Source: an uncultured Mucilaginibacter sp. (GTDB lineage Bacteria; Bacteroidota; Bacteroidia; Sphingobacteriales; Sphingobacteriaceae). Taken from it: DNA of 64,000 nt. Location of the stretch: NCBI GenBank assembly GCA_903866915.1, contig CAIPPO010000087.1:54096-118095 (forward strand), in the 5' to 3' direction. Shown here one piece after another: positions 1 through 8,004 of the stretch. Position 1 is the first letter of the stretch; each line of letters opens with the position of its first letter. The notes below the pieces were generated by a model. It was not told the origin of the DNA, did no database searches, and worked only from the letters and a program-made list of their open reading frames with translations. The position numbers and the translations under genes are program-made.

Positions 1-2890
1 GCGTGGTAATGATGAGCGCCCCGTTAGGAGCCGAACTACCATAAATAGCCGAGGCGGCTACGCTACGCAGCACTTCGATACTGTAAACATCGTTGGGATT
101 GATATCATTGACACTAAAATCCTGCAGCGGTGCCCCATCCAGTATCACCGCCATCGGCGCTACCGCCGTAAGATGATTTTGACGGCGCATATTGTATGGC
201 TTGCCATCTTTGAAAATAATGCCCATTAATTTACCATTGAGACAGTCTTCTAGGGTGATACAAGCCGTAAAATCGTTACCCATCAGCACCTGGTCGGCAT
301 TGCCGCCGCCATGCAGGTTAGCCGAACCAGACAAGTCGGGCTTTTTACTAACCTTGCTTTTTACCTGCACCTCTTTTAACTTTAGCGTAGCAGTTGTATC
401 AGTACCGGCATATCGTTTTGTGTTAACTATAATGACAGGATTATCACCGGGCAAACCTCCGCCATCTACAACGCGAATGCTCTCGATCTCTTTTCCTGAG
501 TAATAATTCAGATCCTCTATTGTTCTGTCGAATCCATCGATCACGATTTTTTTGATCTGGTTTTTTTCCGGATGCTTAGGGTCGATTAAACCATAATACC
601 AGCGGTCGTTGCTTTCATGCAGGCCCGGCACCAGTAACTGGATACCATTTTTAGTATCAGCATCATATTCCTTTGCCAGCCGGTCTACATCTACTACAAA
701 CTCCTGGCGTGTACCGTAATGATTGTATTGGTCGGGCTTTGGCGTCCTTTTATCTTTGATGACCACTTCTTTTAATTTAACCATAGCCGTAGTATCTGTA
801 CCGGCATATTTTTTTGTGGTGATCATCAGTGTAGCCGGATGCCTAGCAGTTCTGTCGATCAAACGGATGCTTTGAATCTCGCCCGGCTTAAAATAATGAA
901 CATCATCAGCTGATCGAGGCAACTCGTCGATATTAACGGAAACCGGTTTAAAGTCGTAAGAAAAATGCTTCCCATTATAGGAAAGGCCCGGAATTGCATA
1001 GCCCAGTGCCTCGGCAATGGCAACTGCGTCCTTATTCAGCTTCTTCATATCCAGGTCGTACTCATAGCCTGCGCCATAGCTGTTATACTGATCTGGTTTT
1101 GGTGCGGCTTTATCTTTGATCACTACCTCATTCAGGTGATGCAATTGATTCAATGAATCTGGTTGTTGCCCAATATTATTTTTAACTGCGGCCCCGTTAA
1201 GTATAGAATCGGTTTGCTGACGTTTCGGTTCAGCCCTGTTTATCGCAGGTAAGCCCGGGAAATCAGCCTGTTTTAAATAGATCGCCACGTTGCTCCCGTT
1301 ATTTTGTTTCCGGGCACGCAGAATGATTTTCGATGTATCCGATAAAGCTAGGTCAGTAAACCGGAAATTACCATAAGCATCGGTTGTTGTATCTGCATAG
1401 AAACCCTCGTGCGGCGCAGCAAGCGTGAGCCGCCCGTTGGCCACCGGCTTGCCCGCCGGTGTTTTTAAAGTACCGCTGAGTTCTAAACCGGATTCTGGTT
1501 TGTATAAGGGGCTGTATTGTTTGTTTTCCTGCAATACTTTTTCCCAGTCGAAACGCCGGTAGCCTTGCGTAAGCATTAAGATATCTAGGTCGGCCCGCTT
1601 TTGATCATTGACATCGGTAAAATAATAATTCGGTTGCTCGATATAGCCCCTCAGGTCTGAGGCGAGCAGCAGGTTATTAAGTATGGTAATTTCAGTATTT
1701 TCATCGGTCAATACCCTGCTTTCATTAATTACAGACACAGAGAAACTACCGCTTACGGGCTTCGCGCTATCGCCCCTGGCGGTAATATCCACCCTTACCT
1801 TAGTAGCCGGCGCATACGTTTTTGCTGGTGTCGACAAGGCGATATGCAGCAGGTCGTCATGCTGCACAAAGATCAAACGTTCATTTAACGGCTCCCCGTT
1901 TTGAGTAAATAGCGTGAATTGTACAATGCCCATCGGGAAACGGTTTTTGCTGATGGTACTTGCAAATGATTTACCGGTAAGGCGCGTTTTGGCCGTATAA
2001 TAAACTTTACCACCAGCCTGCGCAATCACATACAATGTGTTGCCCGGTTGGGCCTGCACTATTTTTTCGTTTGCAGCCACGCTCAGGTAAATGCTGTCGG
2101 CATCGCTATTATTAACTGCCAAAGTAAAACCGGCTTCGCTTGCTTTGGGCAGATCGAAAGTAAACCTGGCGCTATCAGTCAGCAAAATTTCTGCTTTATA
2201 TACCTTGCCACTTTGCGGCGTAAGCGCGAAAACCCCCATGCCCAGGTGCTGTGTGGCAACAGTCGCGACAACATCTCCGTTGTTATCGGTAATTTTTGCT
2301 GATACGTTTAAGCCCAGCCCATCTGCGCCCAGGCATTTGATGGCTACTTTCGATCGCAAACCGTTAACCAGCTGCCCCCCTTCCGGGAAGAATTGAACAT
2401 CCGGCTTTTCATGTACTGCGGCAGCAACCTGCCCGGTTTGAGGACCGGCGATTTTAATGGTCTGATCAAAAAAATAGGCCGACGGTTGGTTGCGCATCCA
2501 GTTGGTATATGCCCTGATGCGATAAATGCCGGGTTTGTTTGAACGGCTAAGCGCAAAATTGCTCCAGGCTATGCCCGAGGTTAGTTTTAGCGTTTGCCGC
2601 TGAATTACCGAATCCTGGCTGCTGATCAGTTCGCAGTACAGCACCTTGCTGAGCGCGGATAGCTGGTGGTGGTCGCCAATTACTGTATACGCCTTGAACC
2701 AGATGGTATCACCAATAAAGTAGCCCGGTTTGGCCAAATGCAGGTATACTTTTTCAACTGGGTTAGCGAGAAAATGATCCTGTAATTTTTGAGATGCTTT
2801 GGTTAGAAAGGAGCTATCCCCCTGGGCAAAAGAAAGCAGACAGCAGACACTGAAAATAAAAGCTAAAATGGCGGACTTGATTTTCATCAT
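1..2890 (-). CDS. MG-like / plug-domain cell-envelope protein, 5' part only
   Basis: The reading frame is open from the ATG at 2890-2888 to the left edge, so about 963 codons are seen and the 3' end is missing. A signal peptide (hydrophobic run ending near SFA-Q) is followed at residues ~36-60 by a YLHLAKPGYF...GDTIWFKAY motif. That motif is typical of a Bacteroidota family with macroglobulin-like domains. A carboxypeptidase-regulatory-like fold is likely at ~466-510 (LSGTLKTPAGKPVANG). From ~588 onward come three serial modules that each start with KEV-x-VK-x-K, at about residues 588, 708 and 840. The third resembles a genuine SusC/TonB-receptor plug (ILDGAPL, then IYGSSAPNGALIITT). The protein probably sits at the outer membrane or in the periplasm. 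No barrel is visible before the edge. The function is unknown, and I infer a surface-handling or TonB-linked role only from the plug modules. A second ATG directly follows the first, so the start is uncertain by one codon. Confidence 0.8.
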   Translation of the reverse strand, partial: MMKIKSAILAFIFSVCCLLSFAQGDSSFLTKASQKLQDHFLANPVEKVYLHLAKPGYFIGDTIWFKAYTVIGDHHQLSALSKVLYCELISSQDSVIQRQTLKLTSGIAWSNFALSRSNKPGIYRIRAYTNWMRNQPSAYFFDQTIKIAGPQTGQVAAAVHEKPDVQFFPEGGQLVNGLRSKVAIKCLGADGLGLNVSAKITDNNGDVVATVATQHLGMGVFALTPQSGKVYKAEILLTDSARFTFDLPKASEAGFTLAVNNSDADSIYLSVAANEKIVQAQPGNTLYVIAQAGGKVYYTAKTRLTGKSFASTISKNRFPMGIVQFTLFTQNGEPLNERLIFVQHDDLLHIALSTPAKTYAPATKVRVDITARGDSAKPVSGSFSVSVINESRVLTDENTEITILNNLLLASDLRGYIEQPNYYFTDVNDQKRADLDILMLTQGYRRFDWEKVLQENKQYSPLYKPESGLELSGTLKTPAGKPVANGRLTLAAPHEGFYADTTTDAYGNFRFTDLALSDTSKIILRARKQNNGSNVAIYLKQADFPGLPAINRAEPKRQQTDSILNGAAVKNNIGQQPDSLNQLHHLNEVVIKDKAAPKPDQYNSYGAGYEYDLDMKKLNKDAVAIAEALGYAIPGLSYNGKHFSYDFKPVSVNIDELPRSADDVHYFKPGEIQSIRLIDRTARHPATLMITTKKYAGTDTTAMVKLKEVVIKDKRTPKPDQYNHYGTRQEFVVDVDRLAKEYDADTKNGIQLLVPGLHESNDRWYYGLIDPKHPEKNQIKKIVIDGFDRTIEDLNYYSGKEIESIRVVDGGGLPGDNPVIIVNTKRYAGTDTTATLKLKEVQVKSKVSKKPDLSGSANLHGGGNADQVLMGNDFTACITLEDCLNGKLMGIIFKDGKPYNMRRQNHLTAVAPMAVILDGAPLQDFSVNDINPNDVYSIEVLRSVAASAIYGSSAPNGALIITT

Positions 2891-2978
2891 AAGGAATAGA
2901 TAAAGCAAGTTACCAAACCTTTTGCCAGCTTACAAATACCTGCAATGACGAAACCGTCATTTTAGCATCAGAAATCCG

Positions 2979-3515
2979 TCAGAATTTGTTCTTCCACATC
3001 ATACTTTCAACCGGGCGGGTAGTTGGGTTGTTGTATTTTGCATTTGATTTGGTGTTGTACAACGTTTCAATATCACCTTCAACCACAAAATAGATCAACT
3101 GGCCGATTGGCATGCCAGCATATATTTTTACCGGCTGGGCGCAGGAGATCTCCAGCGTCCAGGTATTACAAAACCCAACATCACCTTTACCGGCGGTGGC
3201 ATGGATATCGATACCCAGGCGTCCGGTACTTGATTTACCTTCAAGGAAGGGTACATGGCGGTGTGTTTCGGTATATTCCATCGTTACGCCAAGGTATAGC
3301 GTATTAGGCTGCAACACAAAGCCATCTTTAGGTATTTCGAAACCATCTATTTCGTTATGTACTTTGGCATCTAAAACCCGGCTTCGGTAGGTTGCCAGGT
3401 GTTTCCCCAGGTGAACATCATAAGAATTAGTTCCTAAACATTCGCGTTTGAACGGCTCAATAATAATACTTCCGTTATCAATTTCTTCGAGGATCCTTTT
3501 GTCAGATAAAATCAT
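2979..3515 (-). CDS. dcd: dCTP deaminase
   Basis: This cytoplasmic enzyme deaminates dCTP to dUTP, feeding dTTP synthesis through dUTPase, which is encoded in this window at 44959-45393. The 178-residue length is normal for the family. Recognisable segments are the N-terminal LSDKRI...GSIIIEPF, the substrate-binding EGKSSTGRLGI near residue 91-101, and the TLEISC...PVKIYAGMPIGQL block, which carries the catalytic glutamate. The ATG at 3515 is the only sensible start. The gene is divergent from the phosphopantetheinyl transferase gene at 3591, so the 75-bp gap must hold promoters for both. I see no bifunctional dCTP deaminase/dUTPase signature. Confidence 0.96.
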   Translation of the reverse strand: MILSDKRILEEIDNGSIIIEPFKRECLGTNSYDVHLGKHLATYRSRVLDAKVHNEIDGFEIPKDGFVLQPNTLYLGVTMEYTETHRHVPFLEGKSSTGRLGIDIHATAGKGDVGFCNTWTLEISCAQPVKIYAGMPIGQLIYFVVEGDIETLYNTKSNAKYNNPTTRPVESMMWKNKF

Positions 3516-3590
3516 ATTTGGGCTGGGATAATCCGCCTAAATTAGAATTATTTGACATAAGTTTGCCATGCTTTTTGCAATTTTACTTTT

Positions 3591-4229
3591 ATGGCGATAG
3601 CTTACAGAAAGCAGGTCGATAACGATACCGAATTTGCTCTTTGGAAAATAGAAGAGAAGGCCGCCGACCTGTACAACCAGCTGCAACTTGACGAACAGGA
3701 AAAGGCTTATTTCGACCAGCTGAAACTTGGGAAGCGGCACCTTCATTGGCTGGGTGTTCGAGTTTTGCTCCGTACCATGCTCAATACCAGCGATTATATC
3801 GACTGTAAGATAGACGAGCACGGTAAACCCTACCTGGTTTCTATTCCCTATCATATCTCGCTGAGCCACTCCTTGGATTATGCTGCTGTGATGATTAGTA
3901 AAACCCGCCCTGTAGGTATCGACATAGAACAGATACAGGAAAAAGTGGAGCGCATTGCTGATAAATTTATGCGGCCGGCTGAACTAGGTTTTATCAATCC
4001 AAACGACAGGATTAACCAGCTTTACGTGGGTTGGTGTGCCAAAGAAGCTGTTTACAAGTGTTACGGCCAAAAAGAAGTGTCGTTTTTAGACAACATTCAA
4101 TTACAACCATTTACCTTTGCTGAAGAGGGGACAGTTGGAGCGCAACTTAGGAAAGATGAGGTTGAACTGGATTACCAGGTTAACTACATGTTATACCACG
4201 ATTATATGGTAGGCTACGTAAAGGGTTAG
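3591..4229 (+). CDS. 4'-phosphopantetheinyl transferase, Sfp superfamily
   Basis: The enzyme transfers the phosphopantetheine arm of coenzyme A to a serine of carrier proteins. The two hallmark motifs are present in 212 residues: GIDIEQ at 109-114 (Mg-binding Asp and Glu) and W-C-A-KEAVYK at 148-156. The length fits the Sfp/AcpT-like two-domain class rather than the short AcpS class. The target, fatty-acid ACP or a secondary-metabolite carrier, cannot be told from the sequence. lipB starts 4 bp downstream, so the two are co-transcribed. Both products act on carrier-protein chemistry, because LipB draws octanoate from holo-ACP. The start ATG lies in a TACTTTTATG context resembling a -7 box, so the leader may be extremely short. 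Confidence 0.93.
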   Translation: MAIAYRKQVDNDTEFALWKIEEKAADLYNQLQLDEQEKAYFDQLKLGKRHLHWLGVRVLLRTMLNTSDYIDCKIDEHGKPYLVSIPYHISLSHSLDYAAVMISKTRPVGIDIEQIQEKVERIADKFMRPAELGFINPNDRINQLYVGWCAKEAVYKCYGQKEVSFLDNIQLQPFTFAEEGTVGAQLRKDEVELDYQVNYMLYHDYMVGYVKG

Positions 4230-4233
4230 GGAT

Positions 4234-4959
4234 ATGAAGAATAAGCAGGTAACATTTGAAGATTGGGGCCTCATCGACTACAAAGAGGCATGGGATAAAC
4301 AAGAGGCGCTTTTTTCTGGCACCGTTGAACTAAAAACCACGATACGTAACCTGAAATCTGTTACTGAAGGCGATGAATACCAGGATTACGCAGCTACACC
4401 AAACTACCTTATTTTTTGTGAACACCCGCACGTGTATACGCTGGGTAAAAGTGGTAAGTATGAGCATTTACTATTAGATGATGCCGGCCTGAAAGAAAAA
4501 AAAGCCTCGTACTACCCCATTAACCGGGGCGGCGATATCACCTACCACGGCCCCGGCCAAATTGTTGGCTACCCGATATTGGATCTGGACAATTTTTTTA
4601 CCGATATCCATCTTTACTTACGGACACTCGAAGAAGCTGTTATCCTGACGCTGGCCGACTATGGCTTGCATGCCGGCCGATATCCGGGCTATACCGGCGT
4701 ATGGTTTGATGCCGACAACGAGCGCGCCCGCAAAATATGTGCCCTTGGGGTACGCTGCAGCCGCTGGGTTACGATGCATGGCTTTGCCTTTAACATAAAC
4801 CCCGACCTTGAGTATTTTAAATACATTGTACCCTGTGGCATTGATGATAAAGACGTAACCTCGATGCAGCGCGAATTGGGAAGAACCGTTGATAATAACG
4901 AAGTAAAAGAAATCCTTAAAAAGCATATCTCCGTACTTTTTGGTATGGAGATCGCATGA
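4234..4959 (+). CDS. lipB: Octanoyl-[ACP]:protein N-octanoyltransferase LipB
   Basis: LipB moves octanoate from octanoyl-ACP to the lipoyl domains of 2-oxoacid dehydrogenases and GcvH, the first step of lipoate synthesis. The 241-residue protein has the family block RGGDITYHGPGQ at 98-109, the conserved lysine K167 in R-K-ICALGVR, the HGFAFN segment, and the acyl-thioester cysteine C201 in VPCGI. Residues ~40-60 hold a short insertion relative to the E. coli enzyme. The next gene begins inside this stop codon (ATGA overlap), so translation is coupled. LipA is not in the window. Confidence 0.97.
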   Translation: MKNKQVTFEDWGLIDYKEAWDKQEALFSGTVELKTTIRNLKSVTEGDEYQDYAATPNYLIFCEHPHVYTLGKSGKYEHLLLDDAGLKEKKASYYPINRGGDITYHGPGQIVGYPILDLDNFFTDIHLYLRTLEEAVILTLADYGLHAGRYPGYTGVWFDADNERARKICALGVRCSRWVTMHGFAFNINPDLEYFKYIVPCGIDDKDVTSMQRELGRTVDNNEVKEILKKHISVLFGMEIA

Positions 4960-5681
4960 AAGTATTTTGCACCTTATTTCTTACCGTTTTCGTACTGACA
5001 GGCTGCGCCAATAAGGGAGATCAAATCCAATCTGCTATCGCTATGTCAACGAATGATACCACCAATACTACTGCGCCCGATTCTCTGAACTATCTGGCCC
5101 TGGGCGACTCATATACTATTGGTGAGGCCGTTCCTGGCAGCGAACCGTTCCCCTGCCAGCTGGTTAAGCAATTGAATTTAAATAATATCCCGACAAAAAA
5201 TCCAACCATCATCGCAGTTACCGGCTGGACCACCGATAACCTGATCTCAGCGATTGCCAATAGTGGGCTGACAGGAAAAAAATATGATATCGTCACCTTG
5301 CTCATTGGTGTTAACGACCAGTACCAGGGTTTGAGCCAGGATAATTACCGGATCAAATTTCAGCAGGTATTGAATACCGCCATCCAGTTTGCGGGTGGCA
5401 ATAAAACTCGGGTTTTTGTACTTTCTATCCCCGACTATGGTGTTACGCCTTTCGCCACCGGACGAGATAGCATCATCGGTCCGCAGATCGATCAGTTCAA
5501 TGCCATTAATCAAAATATTAGCGTGGCAGCCGGGGTTAACTATCTTAATATTACCGATATCTCTCGCCAGGCAGGTACGGACCCAAGCCTTATCGCTGCA
5601 GATGGACTGCATCCTTCCGCAAAAATGTATGCCTTGTGGGTGGAAAAACTAAGCCCACTTGTTGCATCCGAAGTAAAATAA
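4956..5681 (+). CDS. SGNH/GDSL-type esterase lipoprotein
   Basis: This is a predicted outer-membrane or periplasmic lipoprotein: the signal peptide ends in the lipobox LTGC with Cys17. The hydrolase core shows block I GDSY (nucleophile Ser52), a block III G-V-N-D with N120 and D121, and block V DGLH (D216, H219), so the catalytic set looks complete. The total is 241 residues. The substrate is unknown; family members cleave acyl or acetyl esters of lipids, glycans or peptidoglycan. It overlaps lipB by 4 bp and is the last gene of the operon. Its link to lipoylation and carrier modification is only positional. Confidence 0.9.
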   Translation: MKVFCTLFLTVFVLTGCANKGDQIQSAIAMSTNDTTNTTAPDSLNYLALGDSYTIGEAVPGSEPFPCQLVKQLNLNNIPTKNPTIIAVTGWTTDNLISAIANSGLTGKKYDIVTLLIGVNDQYQGLSQDNYRIKFQQVLNTAIQFAGGNKTRVFVLSIPDYGVTPFATGRDSIIGPQIDQFNAINQNISVAAGVNYLNITDISRQAGTDPSLIAADGLHPSAKMYALWVEKLSPLVASEVK

Positions 5682-5809
5682 TTTATAAGTCCGTAAGTCC
5701 GAAAGCGTGTATTTCGGAGACTGAATCAATTTCTATTTGAGGCGATACCTAAATCCCCCAAATTACCTTTTACCCTGCAACTTTCACTTTTCGCCTTTCA
5801 CCTTTTACC

Positions 5810-7123
5810 TCATTTGGACCCCTGCATCTTAACCTTCCCTGCAAGTTCTGTGATGGCATGCACTAATTTATCCAGGTCCTGGGTGCGGGTGTAAACATGG
5901 GGTGTGATGCGGACACAACTGATATTTTCCCAAACGATTCCCACGGTATGGATCTTATATTGATTGAACAGGGCACTATCCAGCTCACCGGGTGTCATCC
6001 CATCGATGCTGACGCCACAAATGGCGCAGGAGAATTCAGGCTTCAATGAGGTGTGCAATTTAACTTTTGGGATGTCTTTCACCCGGGTAGCCCAATAGTT
6101 TTTCAGGTAGCGTATCCGTTCTTCTTTGCGTTTGGGACCGATTCCCTCATGAAAGTTGATTGCCTCGCCGATGCCTTGTTCGATAGCAAAACTGCGTGTG
6201 CCAAGGTCCTCAAACTTCCGGATATCCGGGTCGTGGGCTTTATCGCCGCAAACCATCGGCCATATCTTTTCTATCTTATCTTTTTTTATCCATAGCATGC
6301 CGCTGCCAATAGGTGCCGAAAGAAACTTATGCAAACTGGTACCAAAGTAGTCGCAATGCAGATCAGGAATTTTAAAATCCATCAGCCCAAAGGAATGGGC
6401 GCCATCGACAATCACTTCGATACCTCTGACATGTGCCATATCGCTTATTTTCTGCGCCGGCAGAATCTGCCCTACCCAATTGATCATATGGGTAACGTGT
6501 ATCAGTTTGGTTTTTGGGGTGATGGCTGCCTCAAAAGCTTTGACGATCTGATCGTCATTTTCGACAGGAAAGTCGAAACTGATCTGTTTATAAACAATGC
6601 CATCACGCTGAGCCCTTTTGTTATAGGCCTGTATCATATGGGGGTAATCCTGTTTAGTGCCAATCACCTCATCGCCGGCTTGTAATGGCAAACCATAAAT
6701 GATCGTATTGAGAGCCTCGGTCGAGTTGCGGTTAACCGCAATTTCTTCCGGGAGCGTGCCGGCGAGTTCAGCCAGCTTTTCACGCAGTGGCTCACGCCCC
6801 TGATCGAGGATGCGCCACATATAATAGGAAGGGCCCTGGTTCGACAGATCGTTGAACCTGGCCACTGCCTGCTGTACTACCAGCGGCGAGGGCGATACGC
6901 CACCGTTGTTGAGGTTGATGATGGCAGGATTTACCGTATAGGCGTTTTGGATCGTCGCCCAAAAATCTTCATCCGCCGCTAATTCTGTCGGACTTTTATG
7001 TTCAACCCTTTGGGCAGCCTTCTTCCAATCTTCAGCATGCAGCTGGTTGAAAAGGCTCGAGGCCGAGAATGCACCTGCAAGTGCAGCAGCCTGTTTTAAA
7101 AATACGCGACGATCATTGCTCAT
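5810..7123 (-). CDS. Tat-exported class V aminotransferase-fold PLP enzyme
   Basis: The 437-residue protein starts with a twin-arginine signal (D-RRVFLK at residues 4-10, then an Ala-rich hydrophobic stretch), so it is probably exported folded with its cofactor. The body is an aminotransferase class V / isopenicillin-N-epimerase-like fold. D240 in VDGAHS should contact the PLP pyridine nitrogen, and K266 in TSLHKFLSAP is the expected Schiff-base lysine. The reaction is not determinable; relatives include cysteine desulfurase-like and epimerase-like enzymes. It is a lone minus-strand gene. Two TatA-type genes lie at 40461-41106. Confidence 0.88.
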   Translation of the reverse strand: MSNDRRVFLKQAAALAGAFSASSLFNQLHAEDWKKAAQRVEHKSPTELAADEDFWATIQNAYTVNPAIINLNNGGVSPSPLVVQQAVARFNDLSNQGPSYYMWRILDQGREPLREKLAELAGTLPEEIAVNRNSTEALNTIIYGLPLQAGDEVIGTKQDYPHMIQAYNKRAQRDGIVYKQISFDFPVENDDQIVKAFEAAITPKTKLIHVTHMINWVGQILPAQKISDMAHVRGIEVIVDGAHSFGLMDFKIPDLHCDYFGTSLHKFLSAPIGSGMLWIKKDKIEKIWPMVCGDKAHDPDIRKFEDLGTRSFAIEQGIGEAINFHEGIGPKRKEERIRYLKNYWATRVKDIPKVKLHTSLKPEFSCAICGVSIDGMTPGELDSALFNQYKIHTVGIVWENISCVRITPHVYTRTQDLDKLVHAITELAGKVKMQGSK

Positions 7124-7168
7124 GGTATTTTAAAGGTAAGGATTTTTTGGGATTAGTTGTAGTGGTTG

Positions 7169-7186
7169 TCCCGATAGCTATCGGGA
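7169..7186. repeat. 18-bp perfect palindrome (TCCCGATAGCTATCGGGA)
   Basis: The sequence equals its own reverse complement. The same 18-mer occurs at 62380-62397, and a copy with one mismatch at 62530-62547. It sits close to REP-like elements in both places, so it is either part of a composite repeat or a bound site that travels with them. Confidence 0.85.
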
Positions 7187-7256
7187 TGGTTGGGGTTTCG
7201 GTTTTATAGGGAACGTTTGGCGGAAAAATAAGCAACGAATAATGACATAAAAAAAT

Positions 7257-7294
7257 GTCATTGCGAGGAATGAAATGACGTGGCAATCGCAAGG
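7257..7294 (+). repeat. REP-like element, short copy
   Basis: It begins GTCATTGCGAGGA and ends GGCAATCGCAAGG. The ends TTGCGA and TCGCAA are inverted, so each element can fold on itself. The middle is shorter than in the copies at 62281-62342 and 62432-62492. It faces the inverted copy at 7355-7414. Confidence 0.75.
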
Positions 7295-7354
7295 TATGCC
7301 TTTAGATCCGGATGCATTTGAGTTTACGGTACAAGACCAACTTTCTCGTACCTG

Positions 7355-7414
7355 CCTCCTTGCGATTGCCGCGTCGCTGCCCGGCACGCTATCCCAGGCC
7401 AGCTCCTCGCAAGG
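7355..7414 (-). repeat. REP-like element, inverted copy
   Basis: Read on the minus strand it begins TCCTTGCGAGGAGC and ends GCGGCAATCGCAAGGAGG, matching the right-hand copies at 62281 and 62432 over both ends. With 7257-7294 it forms a head-to-head pair that could make a long stem-loop. Confidence 0.75.
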
Positions 7415-7435
7415 ACAAAATAGAATTCCAGGCTA

Positions 7436-7753
7436 CTAATTCAGCACAAAATATAGTGTTACAGCGCCCTGCAGGATTACGATGGAAAGCAGCCAGAGGT
7501 AAAATTTGTCGCCTTTACGGAGCGCGGCGTTGATGGCCAGCACCAGGGCAAATAAAAGGGTGATCACCACAACGGCAATGGTCAGCCAAAAAGCAACTTC
7601 GTTAGCGGTGATCGTAGTCTGATTGGCGTTAGCTTCAAGCCATTTGGCAAATTTTAAATTTGCGCTATTAGCCCCCAAACAAACCCAGGTATATATCGCA
7701 TAAAAAATAATCGATATCGGGTGTCGCAACAAAGATCGGAAGAATGCTTTCAT
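7436..7753 (-). CDS. Small membrane protein of unknown function
   Basis: The 105-residue protein has three likely membrane segments at about 12-30, 53-75 and 86-103, separated by short polar loops. I recognise no family. It is a single gene between repeat-rich gaps, with the REP-like pair just beyond its 3' end. The coding call rests on the well-defined hydrophobic pattern and the absence of a better frame. Confidence 0.6.
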   Translation of the reverse strand: MKAFFRSLLRHPISIIFYAIYTWVCLGANSANLKFAKWLEANANQTTITANEVAFWLTIAVVVITLLFALVLAINAALRKGDKFYLWLLSIVILQGAVTLYFVLN

Positions 7754-7807
7754 GCTTTCTATTGATGTTTTTAATACCCTAAGATAGTAAAGATGGTCAT
7801 TAAGCCA

Positions 7808-7979
7808 TTTTTAATCACAGATTTAAGATGATTGAGTTGATTTCACAGATTTGACAGTTATTTCATTTATTGTATTTTATTAAATGACCCTTTTTTTAAT
7901 CACAGATTTAGGGTGATTATGCTGATTTCACAGATTTAACAGTTACTTCATTTAGTGTATTTTATCAAATAACTAATGA
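7808..7979. repeat. Two-copy tandem repeat, 86-bp period
   Basis: Two copies of a unit containing AATCACAGATTTA, then TGATTTCACAGATTT, then ACAGTTA-TTCATTTA-TGTATTTTAT. The word AATCACAG starts at 7813 and again at 7899. CACAGATT occurs twice in each unit, so the element has an inner half-repeat. It fills the gap between the small membrane protein and the end of the serine dehydratase gene. No gene is seen here. Confidence 0.8.
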
Positions 7980-8004
7980 CGCGCAGCAAATGACTAATGA
8001 CCAA

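Larger units (their letters stand above)
7124..7435. other. Gene-free gap with palindromic repeats
   Basis: No credible gene is present in these 312 bp. The gap holds an 18-bp perfect palindrome at 7169-7186 and two oppositely oriented copies of a REP-like element (7257-7294 and 7355-7414). A short minus-strand open frame running through the repeats is an artefact of them. Confidence 0.7.

Noticed and set aside
7178..7387. 69-residue minus-strand frame through the palindromes
   Set aside because: It runs across the REP-like repeats, lacks any family feature and is explained by their composition.
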